Counted from the first letter of the stretch, positions 18,437-27,592 are shown. The stretch: DNA of 64,000 nucleotides from Pseudomonas sp. N40(2020) (GCF_014472415.1 NZ_JACSZV010000016.1:52085-116084), one strand, 5' to 3'. A program made the numbers and translations. The notes: generated from the sequence alone by a model not told the origin.

Positions 18437-18548
18437 TTTTACTTTGAATTAACTCGGGGTGCTTGCCAGCATTGTTTTGGTTTTTTCTTTGGCATAACTT
18501 CAAGTTGTCCGCAGGACGCGGGTAACTTGAATAATGATAAGGAAAATC

Positions 18549-18764
18549 ATGACTGTTTATGAAGATGAATGGGCGTTTTGGGATGATATCGCCGCTAAAT
18601 ATATATTCAAACACGCAGGCAGCGATCATAACGTCTCTCACGTCATCAAAGCTGCGGGGGTCTATGCCGATGCTCTGGTGGTTGAGCGACGCCGGCGTAA
18701 AGCCGCCAAACTACCGGCTGGCGAAATCCCTCGTATTCCAATGACTGCACAGTCGCTGGCCTAA
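18549..18764 (+). CDS. Small orphan protein of unknown function
   Basis: Encodes a 71-aa protein beginning MTVYEDEWAFWDDIAAKYIF. I use this ATG because AAGGA lies 6 nt before it; an in-frame ATG five codons upstream lacks such a site. The N-terminal half is acidic and aromatic. The middle is basic (VVERRRRKAAK) and there are no membrane segments. I do not recognise a family. Composition is less GC-rich than the neighbouring LON gene. It lies at the left boundary of the toxin-containing insert. Confidence 0.6.
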   Translation: MTVYEDEWAFWDDIAAKYIFKHAGSDHNVSHVIKAAGVYADALVVERRRRKAAKLPAGEIPRIPMTAQSLA

Positions 18765-18851
18765 AGAGCCGTTTGATTCGCAATCTTTTTTAAAACGTTG
18801 CCTGCTGTTTTGTTTTCGCAAACAGCGTGACGTCTCTATGTGGGTGGCTTT

Positions 18852-19430
18852 ATGTCTTTGCGTAAAAATAACAACAACGCCTTTACAGCAAATCTGTACT
18901 TCAATGGTTTTCCAGTCGTGCTCAACCAGCAACGCTTGCGGCAGCGATTACGCGAGCCGCGGATCACGCGCAGCGACAAACTGGACGCCGAAGTATGTCT
19001 GGCTGACAAGCGCGAGCCGGGATTCATCACGCTCGCCGAACACGAGGACGATAAACCGTTGCTGTTGGAGTTCTCGCCTCACGGTGAAACTTATACGATC
19101 AAAATTGTGTTGCGGGGTGGTTACGACGGTGCACGCTTGTATATAGAGAATGGCAATCATAATTTGCTGGTAAGTCAGGAGCAGCCTGCTGAGTTCTTCT
19201 CGATTACCAGAGTAGAGGGGACGAAATTATCGCTCGATGATCTTGATGCCGGACCGGTCTTTATCAATTTGATCAGTGAGTCGAGTAAAAAACCTCTGTA
19301 CCGTGACACGACAGGTCGAATGAGCATTTTCAAGAATGTAGACCCGAACCTGACGGGGCATGTGGCCTTCAATAACAAGCCTGCAATATTCGTGATCAAG
19401 GTCATTGATAAACTGCCCGTCGGCGCTTGA
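18852..19430 (+). CDS. Orphan beta-rich protein beside the toxin genes
   Basis: Encodes a 192-aa protein starting MSLRKNNNNAFTANLYFNGF (an ATG four codons upstream is also possible). Predicted character is almost entirely beta strand: alternating hydrophobic segments such as LLLEFSPHGETYTIKIVLRG, ARLYIENGNHNLLVSQEQ and KPAIFVIKVIDKLP. There is no signal peptide, Cys or known motif. It is convergent with the frameshifted ART gene and separated from it by a perfect terminator hairpin. It could be a lectin-like or immunity protein, but that is a guess from position. No family recognised. Confidence 0.65.
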   Translation: MSLRKNNNNAFTANLYFNGFPVVLNQQRLRQRLREPRITRSDKLDAEVCLADKREPGFITLAEHEDDKPLLLEFSPHGETYTIKIVLRGGYDGARLYIENGNHNLLVSQEQPAEFFSITRVEGTKLSLDDLDAGPVFINLISESSKKPLYRDTTGRMSIFKNVDPNLTGHVAFNNKPAIFVIKVIDKLPVGA

Positions 19431-19436
19431 TGTTAG

Positions 19437-19465
19437 ACGCCATTCATTTGTGAAATGAATGGCGT
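19437..19465. terminator. Bidirectional terminator between convergent genes
   Basis: ACGCCATTCATTT and AAATGAATGGCGT form a perfect 13-bp stem around a GTG loop, 6 bp after the plus-strand orphan gene stop and 30 bp beyond the minus-strand ART gene stop. Confidence 0.8.
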
Positions 19466-19494
19466 GCTTCAAGTGTTAAAGGGATTGCGTTGGA

Positions 19495-21476
19495 TCAGGG
19501 TCTGTAATGTTCGGGCACTGGCCACACAACGTCATTGGCAAATGTGTCGTCGCCTTTTGGAAAATTCAGTACCACGCCGCCGGTATTGGCAACTCGATCG
19601 ATCAGTTTGTCGTAAGGCGTGTAGCCAAGGCGCCACTTGGCGTCGCCGTCGGCGCCTGCCCACGTTGCGTTCTCGATTTCCTCGGCGCCTTCGCCCGCTT
19701 GGCGAAAGATATCTTCAACCCGGGCAGCCCGACTCAGGTCTGAGTTCACCAGCCAGATCCTCTCGGCGCTGATACCCCGGGTAGGCATTGATATCCGGCC
19801 TTCCAGAGTATCCCCGTCAAAATCCGTGTCGTTCAGATACATGTTTTCCACTCGGGGGACCACTTCGATGCCGCGGGTGTCGATGACATAAAGAAAGCCA
19901 AGCCTTTGTTCGCGCCGGCGCAATGGATAGTCACGCGAGTTGTCCATTTCAAACGAGGTATCAGACTCCCCATCCGTGCTATGTCGGTGTCCGCTCGACG
20001 AATCGCTGTCACTGAAATGCCCTGGATAGCGGTTGGCCTGGCTGTTGTAATGCCGAGGTTGGAGTAGTAATTAAATCCCATGTAGTTCAAGGCATCGGCC
20101 AGACCAAATGTGGCGCTGAAAGCCCGTTTTGTCGTGGAGTCGGAGGGGTTGCCTCGCAATTTCACCAGGCGTTTGTCTCGAGCCAGTTCAAAAGGCGTGC
20201 GCAGATCGGCCCGGAACATGGCCGGGATATCGGTTCGGTACAGCATGTCGTGCACGTTGCGCTTGTAACCTGCATGCTCCAGATAGCTCTCCAGAAATTC
20301 GCTGTCATAGCGATGTTCAACCTTGGGTAGAGAGTCGCTGGGATTCTCACCTTCATTTCTCAATATGAGGATGTACGGATCCAGCTCTTCGGCGATCTGC
20401 TTGAATCGCTGATCGTCGTTGCTCTTGGTCAATTGCTTGTGCTGTTCGGCCCATTCGGGGAACACACCGTGCTGCATGTCTGTTCGCAGGCGATTCTGTT
20501 GGGCCAAGCTCAAATTGTAGGTTCGCAAGATCTCTGTGCGCTCGGCCAGGGATTTCTGTGGATGAGACCATCGCAAAGAGTCGGTCAGGTATTTGTGGAT
20601 GTCCGGTTCCTCGACGCGTGTAGCCCAGTCAGGTGCTCGCCCTTGAGCTTCGGCCTCGCTGCGAAAGACCAATACTTCTGACTCCCGCAAGCGGTACACG
20701 CTCCAGATTTCACCATCGCTCCAATGTGCAAGTTTCAAAGGCACCGACGCATCTCCCCGAGCCGCGCTTGGGTCGACTCGGATCAACTTGCCACTGTCCT
20801 CCTTGAAGGCGAAACCGATGTCTCTGGCAACCATTTCGAATTTGTAAAACATACCGAATTGATTGGTGCGCTCATGAGCAATTTGCTCGTGCACTGCAAA
20901 GTAACCGCGCGAATCGGGAGTATGAGGCGAGGTGTACCGCAGCGGTTCGTAGTACTCGAGCGGCTTTTGCAAAACCCATGTATTGCCGTCGGCGCTTTGA
21001 TAAAGCGGTGGCCCGGAGGGCTTGCGTTCAGCAGGCAACTTTGCCCGGTAGGCTTTCATTGCCTCATCGAACGCCACCATCACGGTTTGAATGTCGCTTT
21101 CTGTTTTATCGTTCGCAACGTCGACGAACTTTCTGTTTTTGTACGACCTCAGTCCACTCGCATCGGGTGCGGATAACTCGCTCCCGGGATGTTGTACATA
21201 GGGTTCCAGTGGAGAGGTTGGGGTGGTGCGCTGCGTCGTGGCGATATCCGCTATCGGCGAAACCGTGACGGCAGGCTCCGGGTGCAGCGTTCCTTCCGTT
21301 GTTGTTTCGACTCTCACGCCTGACGTGGCCTCGCTTGAGCCGTCCGTCCTGATTCGACCGGGCAGGTTGAAACTCAGATCGTCCGACCCGTTGTCCGGCG
21401 TGGTTGAGCGTGGCGTCGAGAGGCCGGATGTATCGCTCGTGGTCGATTGTCGAGGGGCTTTGGTTTTGTTGCGCAT
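19495..21476 (-). pseudogene. Frameshifted ADP-ribosyltransferase-like toxin
   Basis: Paralogue of the 684-aa gene at 25209-27263. The first frame starts at the ATG at 21476 (MRNKTKAPRQSTTSDTSGLS, resembling the paralogue's N-terminus; GGAG lies 9 nt upstream). It carries RKFVDV...YRAKLP, an NTD-like middle, and the ART Arg and Ser motifs MLYRTDIPAMF and FSATFGLAD. It then shifts to -1 between 20071 and about 20050. The second frame supplies YNSQANRYPG, an acidic Ser/Asp stretch, FLYVIDTRGIEVV and the catalytic-Glu motif LEGRISMPTRGISAERIW (Glu codon 19801-19803). As written, translation in the first frame continues to 19833 and lacks the Glu. Real inactivation or a one-base sequence error are both possible. 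Confidence 0.78.
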
Positions 21477-21500
21477 TAAGGGTGACTCCATGTGGGTAAC

Positions 21501-21557
21501 TCAGCCGATCCGTCGGCTGATTGAGACTGGCACCGGTGTGACGATGAACATCACACC
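21501..21557 (-). other. Two hairpins in the leader between the pore and ART genes
   Basis: TCAGCCGA TCCG TCGGCTGA (21501-21520) and GGTGTGA..TCACACC (21535-21557) are perfect inverted repeats in the 113-bp gap between the pore/RTX gene and the frameshifted ART gene. They may attenuate or partly terminate the transcript. No T-runs. Confidence 0.5.
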
Positions 21558-21589
21558 GGGCGCCTGACGTTAAGCGGGTTCAGTCAGGA

Positions 21590-24500
21590 TCAAGAAATGT
21601 TGGCCGATGCGATAACCAGGTCTTCGGGTTTGATCCGGTACGTCGGTTGCTGGTCGATTCCCCAGTAATTTTTTGTCGAGTTGTAATACACCGTGCCGTC
21701 CATTTTCGGTACCACGCCAATGTTCTGGACAATGACTCGAGCAGCCAGCTCATTGCGCTGCTGGTGCAGGCGCATGTCGGCCAGCAGGGCATTGACGCTG
21801 GAGTAGCTCTGCGCGTTGATCAGGTACAGCTGCAGCAACTCAAACAGGAATGCCACCTCATAAATGTTGCCGGAGCGGGTCACCACGCTGACAGACTCGA
21901 CCGGTGCGTCATCTTCTATGCTCGGCAGTTCGATCAATGCGCTGCCAACATTCAGGCGTTGGCCTTCCAGTTGAATATCGTTGCGGGTGATCACTTCAGT
22001 CATTTGCCCGGTGTAGAGGCTCCAGGTTGAGGCGTCGGCAATTTTTGCCGTGGCACCTGGGGTCGTCAGGTGAACGATTGTGTTGCTCGCAAGGTAGATA
22101 TCGTAAGTCGAGCTTTCGCCCTTCAGTACATAGATACCGTTGTGCGACGTCGCCTCGATATCAACCCGGCTGGGCTTGGCGGGGAGCGCAATGTTGCGCG
22201 CGACTTTGGGTCTGGAAAACAGATAGTTGCCGTTACGAAACTTCAGGCAGCTTCGTGCGCTGCGGATCTTGTCGCCGGGTTCATTGGCGTCTGACAAATA
22301 CTGCATGTCGGGCATTTGCAGTCGATACGAGATTCCGTCCTGCATGATCAGAACAATGTCTTGGGCCAGGCGCGGAGTCGTGACCTTCAGGCTGTTTCGA
22401 CCGCTGTAGCCGTTGGCTTGTGGGGCGATCTGGATGACGCCTTTGAACGTCACGATCTTCGAGGCAAGCAGCAACGAAATGTCGATGTTGCGGTAGATCA
22501 AGTGGGCGTTACCCGATACGCCATCGCGCTTTTCGACCTGGTAGTTGACGATGACGTCGGCAATTTCAGCGTCCTTGAAGTCAAGGAAGATGACACGGGA
22601 TGTTTCGGCCAGATCGCTGCGGGCAACAAACTCCACCCGACGGTTGGTCCGTGCCACAAAGTGCCGTTTCGATCCCTGCGCGGCGAGCAGAACAGTGCCG
22701 CCGTTGATGATCTCGGGGCTGACGGACGGTTTGCCCATGACACTGATCACGACTTCAACATCTGGATCGTCAGATCCATTTATCTGTGGGGGCAGGAGAA
22801 GCACGAGCTCGTAGCCGTCCTGGGTTTTGAACAGCAGTTGGTCATTTTTCAGGTGACGCTGACCCTCGACCCACTGGTAGACATTTTCGAGGGTCAGGAC
22901 ATGCTCGGGATCTTCGCCGTCCTTGCCGCGCAAAGAGTTGACGATCAACGAGGTGCCGACGATTTGCCAGCGTTGAATCCTTTCGATGGGCCAACCGAAC
23001 TCGATGGTGCTCGATTGTTCGCCATCCTCGATAAGCGTGACCAAAGCCGAGGTATCGGCGATGTAGTAGCGATCCTGGCCGGGGCCTCCATCGACACGGC
23101 AATCCGCGCCGCGGATGGCGATGGTGTCATCGCCGGCACCGGTCGCTATGTGGTCGTTTCCATTGGCCGAAACTCGGTTGGCATGATCGTCCCCGGTGAC
23201 CCGGCTGACGCCGTTGGGCAATGTCGAGATGTTTTCGATGGCCTGGATCTGCGCCAGCTCGACCGCTTCCGTGGCGGATGTGTGGCTGCGCAACGCCAAC
23301 TTTCCGCTGTGCAGATTGATGTCGTAACCGATGTGGCGGGTATCCGTGAAAGGGCGGCGGCCTTCGAAGGCCAGTGTGTCGGAACCTTCGCCGCCATCAA
23401 GCGTGCTGGCAAGCGTGGGGGCCGTCACCTGGTTGAGTACGTTCTCGGTGCTCTCAAAGTAAAACTCATCGGCCTTATCGCCGCCCGTCAGGTTTTTTGC
23501 CCCCTCCCGATAACTGAAGAGATTGGGCTTGTCCTTGACGCCAACGACTTGATCGTTACCGTCATCGAGTCGCCAAAGCACCCCTTTGTCATCGCCGGAC
23601 GCGCCTTTGACGCTGCCCTTGAGGCTTGGCGGTATGCCGTCGCGTGCATCAATGATGTCATCGCCGCCGACGATGACAGGTTCACTGTCGAGCTTGAACG
23701 CTGACTCCCCGGCATGCTCGTTCCACTCATGACGCCAGACTTTCAAAGGCTTGAGTTCAACGCTGAAACTGCCGTTCACCACATATTCCACAAAATTTTT
23801 GTACGCACCCTCCAGCAAGGTTTTTGCGGAACTCTCCAGTTGCTTGGTGTGATCGCTGAAGGCTTTGGAAATTTTGAAACGATCCAGCACTTCTTTATCC
23901 AGTTCCTTCCCGGTGAAGGCGAACCAGCCGGAGCGTATGCGTTCGTGAGTGCTCAGTTCGATGTAGTCGTCAATATCGTCCACGACGCGGGCGGCCTGGT
24001 AGATCATCGAGCCGAGGATAAGAATGGCCGCCGCCGCAAGTCCCAGTGGGCCGGCGACACTTCCGAAACCGGCCAGTGCCGCCACGCCCAGCGCCAGACT
24101 GATGCCGGCGCCCGCTACGCTCAGGCCACCGCTGACGTAGTGATCCTGAGCCTCCTTGCCGCTGGTCGCTGCGGCAGCATTGAAAGACTTGACGGCATCA
24201 TTGATGTCGAACGGCAGGGTGATCGCACTGGCAAACAGGCCGGCGCCCCGACTCAGGACTTTGCCTGCCGACGTCAGCGGGAATCGGCCAAAGGCCTGCG
24301 AGCCGTTTCTGAGCATCGCTTCGCCGGTTTTGGTCAGGCCTCGCTCGATAATCAGCGAGCCGACTTCGGCGGCGATCGATCCGCCCTGATATGCCGCTTC
24401 CAGCGAGTCGCCTTGCTTTATCGCGTCCATCATCCCCCTGTAACCGCTGTAGATGCCGAACGCTTGCAGCCCTACGCCGGCACCGCTCATCAGGTAACTT

Positions 24501-25090
24501 TTGGATCTGCTTATCCAGCCCGGTGCGTCATCAAGGGAGTCGACCCGATGAATGTCCAGTTTTTGCGCGGCGTTGCTCAGTTGGTTGAGACGATCCATCC
24601 CGCTGCCGGGGGGCAACGGTTTGGCGCTGACGAACAAGGGGGGCGCATCGACCGAGCGCTTGCAGGCAATTTCAAAGAAGAGGGTGGCCACGACACCGCT
24701 GTCGGAGATGTCTGCGTGTTTCAGGCGGGCGTCGACGGTCGCCGAATCAAAGTTCAGCGCGTCCAGAAAGGCCTGATCCGGTGTTTTCATATTGGCGCTC
24801 GACGGGCTTAAGGCCTGACCGTTGACGGTGGCGCCCAACGCGTTGAGTTCCACGCGAGTGACCCAGATTTCGCCAATGCGCAAAGGCCCGAAATGTTTGT
24901 CGAGGGATTTAAGCGTATGTCGGGAAGTGTCAACCGCGGGCGCGGCGTCCGCTGTCGAAGTCGATGTATCGGATGCTACTTCGACTCTTCCTGGCTGCGG
25001 CGCGTGGATGTTGGCCGAAGTGCTGATCTGCGTTACTTGAATGATTTTGTCGGTTGAATTTGTAATGGCCGGTTCAATAAGTTTTGACAC
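21590..25090 (-). CDS. Large toxin-like protein: pore-type hydrophobic region plus RTX repeats
   Basis: Encodes 1166 aa from a GTG at 25090 with AAAGGA 7 nt upstream. Residues 1-100 are Ser/Thr-rich. Residues 196-375 are a long Gly/Ala/Leu-rich stretch (AGVGLQAFGIYSGYRGMMDA, then LSVAGAGISLALGVAALAGF and a second run to 368), resembling the TcdA/TcdB-Mcf type pore-forming region. Residues about 474-680 hold degenerate calcium-binding RTX nonapeptides (GGDDIIDARDG, LDGGEGSDTL, GAGDDTIAI, VDGGPGQDRYY). The C-terminal 480 residues look beta-rich and could bind a receptor. There is no signal peptide and no neighbouring type I exporter. It is flanked on both sides by ART-like genes on the same strand, so a translocation role is inferred. 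Confidence 0.8.
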   Translation of the reverse strand: MSKLIEPAITNSTDKIIQVTQISTSANIHAPQPGRVEVASDTSTSTADAAPAVDTSRHTLKSLDKHFGPLRIGEIWVTRVELNALGATVNGQALSPSSANMKTPDQAFLDALNFDSATVDARLKHADISDSGVVATLFFEIACKRSVDAPPLFVSAKPLPPGSGMDRLNQLSNAAQKLDIHRVDSLDDAPGWISRSKSYLMSGAGVGLQAFGIYSGYRGMMDAIKQGDSLEAAYQGGSIAAEVGSLIIERGLTKTGEAMLRNGSQAFGRFPLTSAGKVLSRGAGLFASAITLPFDINDAVKSFNAAAATSGKEAQDHYVSGGLSVAGAGISLALGVAALAGFGSVAGPLGLAAAAILILGSMIYQAARVVDDIDDYIELSTHERIRSGWFAFTGKELDKEVLDRFKISKAFSDHTKQLESSAKTLLEGAYKNFVEYVVNGSFSVELKPLKVWRHEWNEHAGESAFKLDSEPVIVGGDDIIDARDGIPPSLKGSVKGASGDDKGVLWRLDDGNDQVVGVKDKPNLFSYREGAKNLTGGDKADEFYFESTENVLNQVTAPTLASTLDGGEGSDTLAFEGRRPFTDTRHIGYDINLHSGKLALRSHTSATEAVELAQIQAIENISTLPNGVSRVTGDDHANRVSANGNDHIATGAGDDTIAIRGADCRVDGGPGQDRYYIADTSALVTLIEDGEQSSTIEFGWPIERIQRWQIVGTSLIVNSLRGKDGEDPEHVLTLENVYQWVEGQRHLKNDQLLFKTQDGYELVLLLPPQINGSDDPDVEVVISVMGKPSVSPEIINGGTVLLAAQGSKRHFVARTNRRVEFVARSDLAETSRVIFLDFKDAEIADVIVNYQVEKRDGVSGNAHLIYRNIDISLLLASKIVTFKGVIQIAPQANGYSGRNSLKVTTPRLAQDIVLIMQDGISYRLQMPDMQYLSDANEPGDKIRSARSCLKFRNGNYLFSRPKVARNIALPAKPSRVDIEATSHNGIYVLKGESSTYDIYLASNTIVHLTTPGATAKIADASTWSLYTGQMTEVITRNDIQLEGQRLNVGSALIELPSIEDDAPVESVSVVTRSGNIYEVAFLFELLQLYLINAQSYSSVNALLADMRLHQQRNELAARVIVQNIGVVPKMDGTVYYNSTKNYWGIDQQPTYRIKPEDLVIASANIS

Positions 25091-25208
25091 GATTCAATCC
25101 TTTGAAAATAAGCGTGATTGCGCGCCGGTTTCCGTACCGGTTTGCTGATTGCCGAGTTGTGTTGTCTGAACAATAAAACTGGGTGTAACCAAATGCACTT
25201 AAGAGTCT

Positions 25209-27263
25209 TTATTCAGGCCAGGTTATGTCATCCCCGAACTCGTTCTTATTACCGGAAAGTTTAAGTATGGGTTTGCCCGCTGCTTCCGCGGCATCGATCA
25301 ACCGATCGTATTCATATCGGTTGGAGCGCCCTGCGTGAGTCACCGCTTCAATACGGTCAGCGTCTGCGCCGGCCTGGTCGTGGATGTCGTGCACTTTTGC
25401 CGCTTTTGTCAGCGTGGAATCCAGCAACCAGATCCGGTCAGCGTCCAGACCCTTTTGAGTCACGGAAATCAGGCCTTCATGGTCATCGGAGGGAAACCAG
25501 GTGTCTGGGTTGTCCCGGGCGGATGAATTGAACATATGGTTTTGTTCATGTGGGACCACTTCCAGTTGGCGGGTGTCCAGGACATACAGAAACATCTCCG
25601 TCTGGCGTTCTCGAATCCGTTCGTAGTTGCGTTCGCGATCCATCGCGACGGGGCTCCCAGGGTCGGACCACGCAGAGGAGGTGCTGCTGTCGCTATCGCT
25701 GCCGTCGCTGGCATCGCTGTTCGGGGGGGTATCGTCAGCGGCCCTGCCGGGGTATTTGTTGGTTTGGCTGTTGAAGCGCAGGTACTCGGGGTCTGGCGCG
25801 CTGGCGTACATTTGCCCCTCCTTGAGGCTGAACGTGGCGCTCATCGGTTTGTGCGTGGTAGCACCGCGTCTGTGGGCATAACGGGGCAGCATGGCGTCGT
25901 CTTTCGCCAGCTCGAACGGGGTGCGTTCATCTCCCCTGAACAGCGCCGGAATATCGGTTCGATAAAGGCAATTTTGCGCGTTGCGCCGATAACCCATTTT
26001 GGCCAGCAGGGCTTCGCGCAATTCAACGGTCAGGCTGCTTTCCGGGTCGTACCAGTCATGCCGGGCCTCACGTTTGAGATTCAATTCCTGGATAGCATCC
26101 AGGCTGTATTGGTCGAGCCGGTGCGGGTTGTCGACCTCTTCCATCAGGCGTTTATGCACCGTTGCCCACTCCGGCATCGTCAGCGCTGTCTTCATGTGTT
26201 GTTGCAGGCGGGTCAATTGGCTCGGTAACAGGTTGTAAGTTTGCAAGAACGTCTCACGATCCTTCGCGGTCATGGACGGATGCAGCCAGCGCAGGGAATC
26301 ACGCATTAATATGTCGAGCGGATTTCCTGTTTCCCGGGGGGTGGCCCATTGCGGTGGTTTACCGGACGCTTGAGCCTGAAGACGAAAGCGCTCTATGTCC
26401 TGGCCTTGAATCGCGAAGGCCTCCCAAATCTCCTGATCGGTCCATTGCTTCAAATGTGTGGGATGCGAACCGAAGCCTGCGCTGGGCGGGTCGACCTGAA
26501 TCCATCGAGCGTATTGATCCTTGAAGGCAAACAATGTGTCCGTTTCCTTCATCCCAGGCCTTGGCTTGAGTTCGTAATAACCCTGGGTGTCGGGAGAGCG
26601 GTGCGAAGGACTGTAACGGTTGGGGTCGATGAACGTCGGCTCTTCGGCCGGGCGAGGCTTTTTAGCGGCGGGGGGTTGATCAGCTTGTTCGCCCACGGAG
26701 GTATTGGGCCGCTTGGGTGCGGCGTCGCTGACGTTCTGTGGTGCAGGGCTGACAGCGGGCCTTTGGCTTTCGTTGAGGGTCAGGCGCCAGGTTGGCCGGC
26801 CATCGTTTTTATAGATGATCGGGCCGAGCGCATGTCGGTCTTTCAGCATCTTCAACCGATAGACGTTGAGGTTTGCATCGTAGTCGGCGTGAGCGGTACA
26901 CAGGACGCCCTCATATTCGACGTCGACAAATCTGCGCCCGACGATAAAGCGCCAGCCGTCAGCGTCCGCTTCCTGCATGCCCCGCAGAAAACTGTCGGGG
27001 AACCAGTATTTATCGATAGAGGTTTCGCTCGCGCGGTCCACAGGAGTGCGCGTCGGCATTTCGGTGATCTGCACCGCAGGGTGCCGGGTGTGATCGGTTG
27101 CTGGGTGGGGAGCGGGTGGTTGACTCGGGGTGATCGAAAACGGGTTGTCGACAGCCCCGGGTATTCGTGTCGATGTGGCGTCGGTTTGTCGCGGAAAAGA
27201 AGTATTAGGTTCAGTTGTTTGTGTTGTCGACGTGGGCGGTTTGCGCGGTATTTTTGGACTCAT
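25209..27263 (-). CDS. ADP-ribosyltransferase-like toxin (cholera-toxin-A type), intact
   Basis: Encodes 684 aa. Residues 1-80 and 163-208 are Pro/Thr-rich and disordered, the latter with a basic KKPRP. Residues 110-161 (RRFVDVEYEGV to TWRL) resemble a small module recurrent in large Pseudomonas toxins. The C-terminal third carries a full R-S-E signature of the enterotoxin/cholera toxin A group: R435 in CLYRTDIPALF, S475-A-T477 in MSATFSL, and E596 in DHEGLISVTQKGLDADRIW, after the strand FLYVLDTRQLEVV. A Ser/Asp-rich insertion near 515-545 lengthens the S-to-E spacing. There is no signal peptide. It is first gene of the three-gene unit. Activity and target are unproven; the ART assignment is by motif reading. 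Confidence 0.82.
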   Translation of the reverse strand: MSPKIPRKPPTSTTQTTEPNTSFPRQTDATSTRIPGAVDNPFSITPSQPPAPHPATDHTRHPAVQITEMPTRTPVDRASETSIDKYWFPDSFLRGMQEADADGWRFIVGRRFVDVEYEGVLCTAHADYDANLNVYRLKMLKDRHALGPIIYKNDGRPTWRLTLNESQRPAVSPAPQNVSDAAPKRPNTSVGEQADQPPAAKKPRPAEEPTFIDPNRYSPSHRSPDTQGYYELKPRPGMKETDTLFAFKDQYARWIQVDPPSAGFGSHPTHLKQWTDQEIWEAFAIQGQDIERFRLQAQASGKPPQWATPRETGNPLDILMRDSLRWLHPSMTAKDRETFLQTYNLLPSQLTRLQQHMKTALTMPEWATVHKRLMEEVDNPHRLDQYSLDAIQELNLKREARHDWYDPESSLTVELREALLAKMGYRRNAQNCLYRTDIPALFRGDERTPFELAKDDAMLPRYAHRRGATTHKPMSATFSLKEGQMYASAPDPEYLRFNSQTNKYPGRAADDTPPNSDASDGSDSDSSTSSAWSDPGSPVAMDRERNYERIRERQTEMFLYVLDTRQLEVVPHEQNHMFNSSARDNPDTWFPSDDHEGLISVTQKGLDADRIWLLDSTLTKAAKVHDIHDQAGADADRIEAVTHAGRSNRYEYDRLIDAAEAAGKPILKLSGNKNEFGDDITWPE

Positions 27264-27556
27264 GGATTACTCGGGGTCGATAGTATTTATGGGTATTTGA
27301 ATGTCGTGATTTTGTATCGGGCATATTTATTCAATGACGCTGAGTATTGGCGCCTGTGTTCAACTTGATGATTTGAATGTTGGTGAGGATGGGGCGGGTT
27401 GAATGTAAATGATTTTTCGAGCAGTGATAGGGGAGAGTTTGTGGTGGTGCAATTAAATATGTAACTTAAGTTAATTATTTGGATGTTATGTAAGTTGTTG
27501 GTGTTTTTAAATTAGGAATAATTACCGCGAGGTAAAAAACAGACGTAGGGCGGGAG
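27264..27556. other. AT-rich non-coding flank upstream of the toxin unit
   Basis: The 352-bp gap 27264-27615 contains no gene. Positions about 27290-27535 are conspicuously AT-rich for this genome, with stretches such as AATTAAATATGTAACTTAAG. This is typical of horizontally acquired promoters bound by MvaT/H-NS-like silencers. I could not single out a convincing -35/-10 pair. Confidence 0.6.
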
Positions 27557-27592
27557 CGCCACTCTTGTCGGAATAGTCCTCAAAGAGTGGCG
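27557..27592 (-). terminator. Hairpin downstream of the DedA-PAP2 gene
   Basis: CGCCACTCTT and AAGAGTGGCG form a perfect 10-bp stem with a 16-nt loop, 23 bp past the stop of the DedA-PAP2 gene. The T-run (TTTTTT) comes only about 20 nt later, so termination is possible but not certain. Confidence 0.5.

Noticed and set aside
20050..20075. Programmed -1 frameshift in the ART paralogue
   Set aside because: No X-XXY-YYZ slippery heptamer in frame, no clear downstream stimulatory hairpin, and the intact paralogue needs none. Mutation or sequence error is more likely.
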